Of a stretch of DNA of 64,000 bases, positions 15,836-23,020 are shown piece by piece. The position numbers and the translations under genes are program-made. Source of the DNA: an uncultured Oscillospiraceae bacterium (GTDB lineage: Bacteria > Bacillota > Clostridia > Oscillospirales > Oscillospiraceae); contig CAKSWT010000017.1 of NCBI GenBank assembly GCA_934512135.1, positions 12,390 through 76,389 of the forward strand, given 5' to 3'. Each line of letters opens with the position of its first letter. The stretch's first letter is position 1. The notes beneath the pieces were generated by a model. It saw only the letters and a list, made by a program, of their open reading frames with translations, searched no databases and was not told where the DNA came from.

Positions 15836-17947
15836 ATGTCGTTCATCAATACCTACATTGGGACCCCGCTGGGATGGCTGATGTGGCTGTGCTACCGTCT
15901 GGTGGGCAGTTATGGCATTGCAATCCTGCTGTTTACCCTGCTCAGTAAGGTCATTCTCCTGCCCCTGTCTGTGGTGGTGCAGAAGAACTCCATCAAGATG
16001 ATTCGCCTGCAGCCGGAAATCAACCGCATTACGGCCAGCCACTACGGAGACAAGGACGCAATTACCGACGGAACCATGGAGCTCTATAAGCGGGAGAAGT
16101 ACAGCCCGCTGTTGGGCATGGTGCCGATGATCATCCAGATCGTTTTGGTGCTGGGACTAATCAATGTGATCTACAATCCCATGCAGCACCTGCTGCGGGT
16201 GGACCCGGCGGTGTGCAAGACCTTTGTGACGGCCACTGCATCCCTGCTGGGGGTGGACGAGTTGGGCAGCGGCGCACAGCTCAAGGTGCTGGAGGCCATG
16301 CGAGATCCTGCGAATTACGGCTACTTTATGGGCCTAGCGTCGCAGCTGCCCGGAGTGGATATTGCCGGGATTATGGAGCAGGCGGGGACCGTGGACATGT
16401 GGTTCCTGGGAATCAACCTGGCGGCAGTACCGCCCATTATCAATACCACCCTGCTGGGGCTGGTGCCGCTGTTTTCCTGCCTGTCCACCTTCCTGCTGTG
16501 CTGGGCCCAGAACCGGGACAATGTGCTGCAAAAGGAGCAGAGCTTCTGGAGCCGCTGGGGCGTGGCGCTGTTCACCGTAGCCTTTTCCACATACTTTACC
16601 TATCTGGTGCCTGCGGGTGTAGGAGTCTACTGGATTGCCAGCAATCTGTTTGCCCTGGCCAATCTCTACTTTATGAATTTCCTCTATCCGCCGAAAAAGT
16701 ACATTGACTACGAGGCCCTGGAGGAGAGCAAGCAGGAGCTGGCCGCCATTAAGGAGCGGGAGCTTCAGCAGAAGAAAAAGCTGGAGCCCTATAAAAAGAA
16801 AGAGCACGAGGATTACAGCCGCTTCCTCAAGGGGAAGGAGCCCAAGACCCTGGTGTTCTACAGCGAGGGCAGCGGCTTCTACAAGTACTTCAAGGGGATG
16901 ATCGAGTATGTGCTGGCCCACTCCGATGTGACCATCCACTACATTACGTCGGACCCGGAGGACCCGGTGTTTACCATGGGCAATCCACGGCTCGTGGGCT
17001 ACTACATCGGCGATATGAAGCTCATCACCCTGATGATGAAGATGGATGCGGATATGGTGGTGATGACCATGCCGGATCTGGAGACCTACCATATCAAGCG
17101 CAGTCTGGTGCGGAAGGACATTGAGTACATCTACACGGACCATGGCGTCAGCAGCGACAATATGACCCTGCGGCCCCATGCGCTGGATCACTTTGACACC
17201 CTGTTCTGCGTGGGGCCTCACCAGATGGAGGAGGCCCGGGCCATTGAACAGCTCTATGATCTAAAGCCCCGCCGACTGGTGCAGGTGGGCTATGGCCTGC
17301 TGGATGAAATGACCGCCGCCTGGGAGGCCAAGGAGAAAACCCCCAACGAGAAAAAGACCATTCTCATTGCCCCCTCCTGGCAGAAGGACAACATTATGGA
17401 CTCCTGCCTGGACCGGCTGATTGAGCAGTTTTCCAGGCTGGACTGCCGGATCATTATCCGGCCCCATCCCCAGTACGTGCGGCTCTATGGGGAGAAGATC
17501 GACGGACTGATTAGCCGCTATCAGGACCGGATCGGGGAGGATTTTGTGGTCCAGACGGATTTCTCCTCTACGGACACCGTGTATATGGCGGATCTGCTGG
17601 TGACAGACTGGTCCAATGTGGGCTTTGAGTTTGCACTGTCCACCTTAAAGCCGGTGCTGTATATCAACACACCCATGAAGGTCATGAATCCGGAGTATGA
17701 TAAAATCGACGTGGTGCCCTTTGACATCCGCATCCGGGGACAACTGGGAGGCGAGCTGGAGCTGGACGGGCTCCAGGAGGCGGGAGCCATGGCAGAGGAT
17801 TTGCTCTCCCGCCCGGAAGAGTTCCGAGAGACCATCCAGGCAGTGAAGGAAAAAGAAATCTACAACCTTGGTCGGGGGGCCGAGGCGGCGGGCCGATATT
17901 TGGTCCGGCGGATTGAAACCATTGAGGCCCGCCGGAAGGCGGAATAA
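15836..17947 (+). CDS. YidC/Oxa1 insertase fused to CDP-glycerol glycerophosphotransferase (TagF-like) domain
   Basis: 703 residues. Residues 1-285 are a YidC fold: SYGIAILLFTLLSKVILLPL with a groove-type basic residue (Lys38, where YidC usually has Arg), YSPLLGMVPMIIQIVLVLGL, and YLVPAGVGVYWIASNLFALANL. An unusual external insert of about 85 residues (115-200) separates two helices. A charged linker (290-335, rich in Glu and Lys) leads to a cytoplasmic GT-B domain of the Glyphos_transf / TagF family (335-700), with DHG near 435, RPHP at 542-545 and LVTDWSNVGFEFAL near 588-601. The start at 15836 was preferred because AGGA is 9 bases upstream; an ATG at 15827 is too close to it. Together with neighbours it probably builds or exports polyol-phosphate chains. 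Confidence 0.85.
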   Translation: MSFINTYIGTPLGWLMWLCYRLVGSYGIAILLFTLLSKVILLPLSVVVQKNSIKMIRLQPEINRITASHYGDKDAITDGTMELYKREKYSPLLGMVPMIIQIVLVLGLINVIYNPMQHLLRVDPAVCKTFVTATASLLGVDELGSGAQLKVLEAMRDPANYGYFMGLASQLPGVDIAGIMEQAGTVDMWFLGINLAAVPPIINTTLLGLVPLFSCLSTFLLCWAQNRDNVLQKEQSFWSRWGVALFTVAFSTYFTYLVPAGVGVYWIASNLFALANLYFMNFLYPPKKYIDYEALEESKQELAAIKERELQQKKKLEPYKKKEHEDYSRFLKGKEPKTLVFYSEGSGFYKYFKGMIEYVLAHSDVTIHYITSDPEDPVFTMGNPRLVGYYIGDMKLITLMMKMDADMVVMTMPDLETYHIKRSLVRKDIEYIYTDHGVSSDNMTLRPHALDHFDTLFCVGPHQMEEARAIEQLYDLKPRRLVQVGYGLLDEMTAAWEAKEKTPNEKKTILIAPSWQKDNIMDSCLDRLIEQFSRLDCRIIIRPHPQYVRLYGEKIDGLISRYQDRIGEDFVVQTDFSSTDTVYMADLLVTDWSNVGFEFALSTLKPVLYINTPMKVMNPEYDKIDVVPFDIRIRGQLGGELELDGLQEAGAMAEDLLSRPEEFRETIQAVKEKEIYNLGRGAEAAGRYLVRRIETIEARRKAE

Positions 17948-17962
17948 CAGGAGGAATTTTCT

Positions 17963-18277
17963 ATGAAACATTTGAAGAAACTCATTGGACGCAGCTACTA
18001 TGTGTTCTTTATGGCGCTGCTGTTTGCGGCTCCGGCCTTTGCCTATCTGGACCCGGGCACGGTGAGCTATGTGGTCAGCATGATTGCCGGACTGTTTATT
18101 GCTGGCGGCGCGGCCATTGCCATTTTCCGCCGGAAGATCAAGCTGTTCTTCCAGAACCTCGGAAAGAAGAACAAGAAGGAAGCCTCCGCAGAAAAGGGAG
18201 AGACCGGAGCAGACGTGGTCAATCCCATGGAGGATGTGGTGGATCCCATGGCGGAGGATTCTCAGGACAAGAACTAA
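17963..18277 (+). CDS. Small 'YLDPGT' membrane protein
   Basis: 104 residues: an N-terminal hydrophobic segment ending in AFAYLDPGTVSYVV, a second Gly-rich hydrophobic helix (IAGLFIAGGAAIAIF), a basic patch (RRKIKLFF), and an acidic C-terminal tail. Short proteins with a YLDPGTGS-like motif are recurrent neighbours of sulfatase-fold and polysaccharide genes in Gram-positive and other bacteria, but their role is not established. It starts 15 bases after the fusion gene with AGGAGG upstream, so it is in the same operon. Confidence 0.7.
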   Translation: MKHLKKLIGRSYYVFFMALLFAAPAFAYLDPGTVSYVVSMIAGLFIAGGAAIAIFRRKIKLFFQNLGKKNKKEASAEKGETGADVVNPMEDVVDPMAEDSQDKN

Positions 18278-18392
18278 AGCCCAATGTCAACGGGTGACGC
18301 CCCGGCGCCTGGGAAGGTGTGCTGGGGCGTCCGAATTTCGGCCCGGGCCGAGACGGCCCGGGGGAACCAATTATCCATGGGGGCGGTTGCGC

Positions 18393-19109
18393 ATGGAACG
18401 TGCGAAGCGAGCAATTATTATGGCGGCAGGGATGGGCAATCGGATGCGTCCGGTTACGGAAACCACCCCGAAGCCGCTGGTTACAGTGAAGGGCCGAAGA
18501 ATGATCGATACCATCATCCAGGCCCTGCATCAAAATGGCATCTATGAGATCTATGTGGTGGTGGGATATTTAAAAGAGCGCTTTGGGTCGCTGCCGGAGG
18601 AGTATCCGGGACTGACCATTGTGGAAAACCCGGACTATCTCACGGCCAACAATATCTCCTCCCTGTACTATGCCCGGGCCCATCTGGGAAGCTGTGTGAT
18701 TCTGGACGGAGATCAGCTGGTGGAGGACCCTGAGATCCTGATGCCGGAGTTCTCGCGCTCCTGTTACTGCGGCATTTGGACGGAGCAGCCCACGGAGGAG
18801 TGGCTGCTGACCCTGGACGGGCAGGGGGTGGTGCGCCACTGTAGCCGTACCGGCGGAGACCGGGGCTGGGAGCTGCACAGCGTGTCCTTCTGGACAGAGG
18901 AGGACGGGGCAAGCCTGCGAAAGCATCTGGAGTACCAGTACGATGTGGCCCGGAACCGGGACATCTATTGGGATGACGTGGCCCTGTTCTGTTACCCGGA
19001 GGCCTACCGGCTGGGCGTCCGGCCCATTCGGCGGGAGGCACTGGTGGAGATCGACAGCTTCCAGGAGCTCTGTGACCTGGACGAGACGTATCGGGCCGAT
19101 CAAAAGTAA
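18393..19109 (+). CDS. Nucleotidyltransferase, LicC-like (CTP:phosphocholine cytidylyltransferase type)
   Basis: 238 residues. The nucleotide-binding signature AAGMGNRMRPVTETTPKPL is close to the N-terminus, followed by YEIYVVVGYL, NNISSLYYAR and ILDGDQLVEDP. This order matches the LicC group, which activates phosphocholine as CDP-choline for decoration of teichoic acids; other sugar- or polyol-phosphate cytidylyl/nucleotidyl transfer is possible. It is last in the cluster, 115 bases after the YLDPGT gene, and followed by a terminator. The start at 18393 was taken because it sits just before the Rossmann strand and behind a G-rich ribosome site. Confidence 0.75.
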   Translation: MERAKRAIIMAAGMGNRMRPVTETTPKPLVTVKGRRMIDTIIQALHQNGIYEIYVVVGYLKERFGSLPEEYPGLTIVENPDYLTANNISSLYYARAHLGSCVILDGDQLVEDPEILMPEFSRSCYCGIWTEQPTEEWLLTLDGQGVVRHCSRTGGDRGWELHSVSFWTEEDGASLRKHLEYQYDVARNRDIYWDDVALFCYPEAYRLGVRPIRREALVEIDSFQELCDLDETYRADQK

Positions 19110-19143
19110 AAAAGCGTACCTGGAATCTTCCGGGTACGCTTTT
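19110..19143 (+). terminator. Bidirectional terminator at the end of the surface-polymer cluster
   Basis: AAAAGCGTACC and GGTACGCTTTT form an 11-bp stem with A- and T-tracts on both sides. It separates the plus-strand cluster from the convergent acyltransferase gene. Confidence 0.85.
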
Positions 19144-19145
19144 GC

Positions 19146-20255
19146 CTATGTCATATGATGCAGCCAATCCGGGGCGGCGGTGAAGAAGTTGCGAAGGAAG
19201 GGGACCTTCAGCAGCAGCCAGCAGAGCCCCCAGCTGATTCCGAGAACCACCACTGCGGTCAGTGGGGCCACCGCGGTGAAGCGGACCAATGCAGGCCAGT
19301 AGTCTAGCAGGGCCTCAATCAGCAGCCAATGGATGAGATAGATTCCCAGGGAGCAGGTGGCCAAGGATTTGGTTGCCCGCTGAAGTCGTTTTCCGGGGTG
19401 GCAGGTCAGCAGCAGGAGACTGACAGCCCCAGTGAGGAGCAGGGTAAAGGGGTCACCGTAGTTGTTGAACACCGGGTCGAACACCGTCTGACGGACCTGG
19501 CAGCGCGCCATGGCGAACAGCGTCAGAAACCCACCGCAGAGAAGGATCACGGCTGCGGCAGGCCTGCGGTATTTGGACAGCTCCTGGAGGTGGTCGCAGA
19601 GGTAAGCGCCCAGCGCCAGATACGCCAGGGAATACCAGTAGTAACAGCCAAAGTAGTTCACATACCAGAAGAACTGCCGGGTGCCGGTGTGGCCGGTGCG
19701 GCCCAGCAGCCAGCGGAGCAGATATTCCAGATCATTGAGAAACAGGTTGCCAAAGGTCAGCAGAAGCAGCAGACAAAGGCCATAGCGGTAGACTTGCTTG
19801 GAGCCGCTGCGGAGCCCCTGGAGCACCGGCATCAGCAGGGTCAAAAACAGAAAGGTGGGAAGGTACCACAGGTGCTGAATGTATCCCACGGAGAGGGCTT
19901 CTGCAATCTCCAGAAACTCCCCGGGGGAGCGATGCTCTCTGCGCAGGACCAGGACAGTCAAAAGGGAGACTGCCGTCCAGCACACCGTGAGAACGGCCAG
20001 ATGGACGCAGCGCCATATGTTTTTTCGGAGATTCACCGGGCGGCGAAGGGACAGGGCGCCGCTGGCGGTGAAAAACAGCGGCACACAGACGCTCATCAGG
20101 GTGCCCAGCCCATAGATCAAAATGGGGAGAAGCCTACCGGAGAGCACATCCGGGGGGTTGCGAAAGGTGAGGTGGTAGAGCACCACCAGGTATAGACCCA
20201 GGGATTTCATCAGATCCAGGCCGGCGATTCTTGGGGAAGACTCCTGTGTGTCCAT
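19146..20255 (-). CDS. Membrane acyltransferase (acyltransferase-3 / OafA-like family)
   Basis: 369 residues with about ten hydrophobic helices. The opening RIAGLDLMKSLGLYLVVLYHLTF carries the conserved early His of acyltransferase-3 proteins, followed by SVCVPLFFTASGALSL and a WYLPTFLFL block. The family O-acetylates sugars or other groups of surface polymers at the membrane. It converges on the surface-polymer cluster and may modify the same product; this is inference. Start 20255 follows AGGAGG by 6 bases. Confidence 0.8.
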   Translation of the reverse strand: MDTQESSPRIAGLDLMKSLGLYLVVLYHLTFRNPPDVLSGRLLPILIYGLGTLMSVCVPLFFTASGALSLRRPVNLRKNIWRCVHLAVLTVCWTAVSLLTVLVLRREHRSPGEFLEIAEALSVGYIQHLWYLPTFLFLTLLMPVLQGLRSGSKQVYRYGLCLLLLLTFGNLFLNDLEYLLRWLLGRTGHTGTRQFFWYVNYFGCYYWYSLAYLALGAYLCDHLQELSKYRRPAAAVILLCGGFLTLFAMARCQVRQTVFDPVFNNYGDPFTLLLTGAVSLLLLTCHPGKRLQRATKSLATCSLGIYLIHWLLIEALLDYWPALVRFTAVAPLTAVVVLGISWGLCWLLLKVPFLRNFFTAAPDWLHHMT

Positions 20256-20409
20256 ATGATCCCTCCTATTCTTCGAAATCATACTATCATATTTTCCGGG
20301 CAAAATCAATAAAAGGGCATATTTTGCGGAGGATTCTCATGTGGATGATAAGAAGATGGGACGGAATTTGTGCAATGTGCTAAAAAGAATAGGAGGATCG
20401 AACATGGGA

Positions 20410-20438
20410 TTGACAGATACCACAGCAGATGTTATACT
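20410..20438 (+). promoter_or_regulatory. Strong SigA-type promoter of a candidate small RNA
   Basis: TTGACA (20410-20415) and TATACT (20433-20438) with a 17-base spacer. No translatable gene follows before the terminator at 20567. Confidence 0.7.
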
Positions 20439-20444
20439 TTCTGT

Positions 20445-20596
20445 GAAGGAATCGTGAAGAATGTTTCGGAAATGTTAAAGAATTGGTTACACCCGTTTCA
20501 CCGGCGAATGCTGGTTTACCTTCTTTCTTTCACCCCTTGCCCGGGGTTGGACTCCCCCGGACAGGCAAAAGGCCTCCCCCGCCGGGGAGGCCTTTT
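20445..20596 (+). ncRNA. Candidate small RNA between acyltransferase and TetR genes
   Basis: About 150 bases from a consensus promoter to a strong intrinsic terminator without a credible coding frame. Internal pairing includes the short hairpin CCGGC-GAAT-GCTGG and a GC-rich hairpin just before the terminator. No known riboswitch core was recognised. It fills most of the 423-bp gap between the acyltransferase and TetR genes. Confidence 0.45.
20567..20596 (+). terminator. Intrinsic terminator of the candidate small RNA
   Basis: AAAAGGCCTCCCC and GGGGAGGCCTTTT form a 13-bp perfect stem with a 4-base loop and flanking A/T tracts, usable in both directions. Confidence 0.85.
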
Positions 20597-20610
20597 GCGT
20601 GGGGGAACCC

Positions 20611-20639
20611 TTGAGTTTTGTGGGAGAATGATCTATAAT
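20611..20639 (+). promoter_or_regulatory. Promoter of the TetR gene
   Basis: TTGAGT (20611-20616) and TATAAT (20634-20639) with a 17-base spacer, 40 bases before the TetR start codon. Confidence 0.65.
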
Positions 20640-20678
20640 ATTGTTTGCGAAATCATACCGTGACAGGGGGACGTGACC

Positions 20679-21263
20679 ATGGCAAAACGAGGGGCCAGAA
20701 ATACCCGGAGCAAGATCATCTCCGCGGCTTGGGAGCTGTTTTACGAAAACGGCTATGACGACACCACGGTGGATGACATTGTGGAGCGGTCCGGCTCCTC
20801 CAAGGGGTCCTTTTACCACTATTTTGCCGGGAAGGACGCCCTGCTCAGCTCCCTGTCCACCCTGTTTGACGAGAAATACCAGACACTGACGGAGACCATG
20901 GACCCGGAAATGAACCGGTTCGATCAGCTGATGTATCTCAATCATGAGTTGTTTTTTATGATTGAGAACTCCGTGTCCCTGGAGCTTCTGGCGCGGCTGC
21001 TGTCTACCCAGCTGGTGACCATCAGCGAAAAACACCTGATGGATCAAAACCGCTATTATTTTCGGCTGCTTCGGAAAATCTGTATGGAGGGACAGCAGCG
21101 GGGAGAACTGCGGGAGGACATCACACTGCCGGAGATGGTGCGGGTGTATGCCCTGCAGGAGCGGGCGCTGCTGTATGATTGGTGCATCAGCAATGGGAAT
21201 TATTCCCTGAGCCAGTATGCCGCACAACAGCTGCCGCTGTGGCTGGGTTATTTAAAAAAATAA
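20679..21263 (+). CDS. TetR/AcrR-family transcriptional regulator
   Basis: 194 residues. The N-terminal helix-turn-helix domain reads IISAAWELFYENGYDDTTVDDIVERSGSSKGSFYHYFAGKDAL in pieces typical of TetR. The C-terminal ligand domain is not specific. ATG 20679 was chosen over GTG 20673 because AGGGGG lies 8 bases upstream of the ATG. The next gene downstream is putP with its own promoter, so a regulatory link is only suggested by position. Confidence 0.9.
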   Translation: MAKRGARNTRSKIISAAWELFYENGYDDTTVDDIVERSGSSKGSFYHYFAGKDALLSSLSTLFDEKYQTLTETMDPEMNRFDQLMYLNHELFFMIENSVSLELLARLLSTQLVTISEKHLMDQNRYYFRLLRKICMEGQQRGELREDITLPEMVRVYALQERALLYDWCISNGNYSLSQYAAQQLPLWLGYLKK

Positions 21264-21309
21264 AAGTGAAATATTTTATTCAATAAATCGTATCGACTAT
21301 AGTCTAATT

Positions 21310-21357
21310 AAAATCTGCTGATATTTCAACGAAAATTGGAGAATCAGCAGATTTTTT
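21310..21357 (+). terminator. Terminator of the TetR gene
   Basis: AAAATCTGCTGAT and ATCAGCAGATTTT form a 13-bp stem with a 20-base loop, followed by a T-run, 46 bases after the TetR stop. Confidence 0.8.
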
Positions 21358-21386
21358 GCGACAAATAGAATGTACTTTGTTCTGCA

Positions 21387-21415
21387 TTGCAGTCTACTAA
21401 ATGACATAGTATAAT
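21387..21415 (+). promoter_or_regulatory. Promoter of the putP gene
   Basis: TTGCAG (21387-21392) and TATAAT (21410-21415) with a 17-base spacer; the putP ATG is 31 bases downstream. Confidence 0.7.
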
Positions 21416-21445
21416 TGTCCCCATAACATTGGAAGGGGTAACGTA

Positions 21446-22978
21446 ATGGAACGCAAAGAAATTCTGATTCTTGCCACCATTGTGCTGTATCTTGCGGCCA
21501 TGGTGGTGATCGGTGTGATCTGCTCCAAGCGGAATAAATCCACCGACGACTTTTATTTGGGCGGACGAAAGCTGGGCCCTCTGGTCACGGCGATGAGCGC
21601 CGAGGCATCGGATATGAGCTCCTATCTGCTGATGGGGCTGCCCGGTCTGGCGCTGCTCAGCGGTATTGCGGATGTGGGCTGGACGGTTATCGGCCTGGCT
21701 CTGGGTACATATCTGAACTGGCTGATTGTGGCCAAGCGGATTCGCCGCTATTCCCAGCACATCGGGGCTGTGACCATTCCGGACTTTTTCTCCAGACGGT
21801 TTCACGATGAGAAAAACGTGCTTTCTCTGATTGCCGCGGTGGTGATTATCGTATTCTTTATTCCCTATACGGCTTCTGGCTTCAACGCCTGCGGCACGCT
21901 GTTTTCCAGCCTGTTCGGCATTGACTATTTTACCGCCATGGTGGCTTCGGCTGTGGTGATTGTGGCCTATACCACCATGGGTGGCTTCCTGGCGGCCTCC
22001 ACTACGGATCTGATTCAGTCCATTATTATGACAGTGGCGCTGATTGTGGTGGTATTCTTCGGTATCCATGTGGCCGGTGGCTGGGATGCGGTGATGACCA
22101 ATGCTCAGGCGCTGCCTGGCTATCTCTCCATGGTTCAGAGCTATGATGCCGCCAGTGGTACCGCCACGGCCTACACGCCCATTACCATTCTCTCCACCTT
22201 GGCCTGGGGCCTGGGGTACTTTGGAATGCCCCACATTCTCCTGCGGTTTATGGCCATTGAGGATGTGAAAAAGCTCAAGACCTCCCGTCGGATTGCGTCC
22301 ATCTGGGTGGTGGTTTCCATGGCGGTGGCGGTGCTGATCGGCGTGGTGGGCAACGGGATGATCCATGCAGGCGCCCTGGAGGAAATTCCTGCGGCGGATT
22401 CCCAGCGGATCATCATTAAAATCTCCGCACTGCTGTCCACCTATGGGGTGCTGCCTGCCATTGTTGCCGGTCTGATTCTCTCGGGAATCCTGGCGGCCAC
22501 CATGTCCACGGCAGATTCCCAGCTGCTGGCAGCGGCCTCCAGCGTCACCCAGGACCTGCTGCAGGGCACCTGCAAGATCAAGCTCAGCGACAAGGTTGCC
22601 ATGATCATCGCCCGGGTGACCGTGATTATGATTGCGGTGATCGGCATTATCTGGGCCAGAAATGAGGGCTCGGTATTTACCATTGTCTCCTTTGCCTGGG
22701 CAGGCTTCGGGGCGGCCTTTGGGCCAGTGATGCTTCTGGCGCTGTTCTGGAAGCGCAGCAACAAGTGGGGCGCCCTCTTTGGGATGATCGCCGGAGGCGC
22801 CATGGTATTCCTCTGGAAATATGGAGTGCGGCCCATGGGTGGCATTCTGGACATCTACGAGCTGCTGCCTGCGTTCCTGGTGGCCATTGTGGTGAATGTG
22901 GTGGTCAGCCTGGCCACCGGCAAGCCGGATTCGTCCATTCAGCAGGAGTTTGAAGAAGTCGCGGCAATGAAGGATTGA
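21446..22978 (+). CDS. putP: Sodium/proline symporter (SSS family)
   Basis: 510 residues, the normal PutP length, with about 13 helices. DDFYLGGRKLGPLVTAMSAEASDMSSYLLMGLPG is the family's sodium and proline site region; IPDFFSRRF and the central GILAAIMSTADSQLL-like block (seen as GILAATMSTADSQLLAAASS) are also conserved. It imports proline with sodium. Together with the arc operon and AGCS gene it points to amino-acid fermentation. GGAAGGGG precedes the ATG. Confidence 0.92.
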   Translation: MERKEILILATIVLYLAAMVVIGVICSKRNKSTDDFYLGGRKLGPLVTAMSAEASDMSSYLLMGLPGLALLSGIADVGWTVIGLALGTYLNWLIVAKRIRRYSQHIGAVTIPDFFSRRFHDEKNVLSLIAAVVIIVFFIPYTASGFNACGTLFSSLFGIDYFTAMVASAVVIVAYTTMGGFLAASTTDLIQSIIMTVALIVVVFFGIHVAGGWDAVMTNAQALPGYLSMVQSYDAASGTATAYTPITILSTLAWGLGYFGMPHILLRFMAIEDVKKLKTSRRIASIWVVVSMAVAVLIGVVGNGMIHAGALEEIPAADSQRIIIKISALLSTYGVLPAIVAGLILSGILAATMSTADSQLLAAASSVTQDLLQGTCKIKLSDKVAMIIARVTVIMIAVIGIIWARNEGSVFTIVSFAWAGFGAAFGPVMLLALFWKRSNKWGALFGMIAGGAMVFLWKYGVRPMGGILDIYELLPAFLVAIVVNVVVSLATGKPDSSIQQEFEEVAAMKD

Positions 22979-22986
22979 TAGAAAAG

Positions 22987-23020
22987 GATCCCGCATCGAA
23001 TCGATGCGGGATCGTTTTTT
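22987..23020 (+). terminator. Terminator of putP
   Basis: GATCCCGCATCGA and TCGATGCGGGATC make a 13-bp inverted repeat followed by GTTTTTT. The stop codon of the convergent gene overlaps the T-run. Confidence 0.85.

Noticed and set aside
20370..20663. 97-codon plus-strand frame in the gap before TetR
   Set aside because: It runs through a promoter and a terminator hairpin and has no family resemblance; the region fits a small RNA better.
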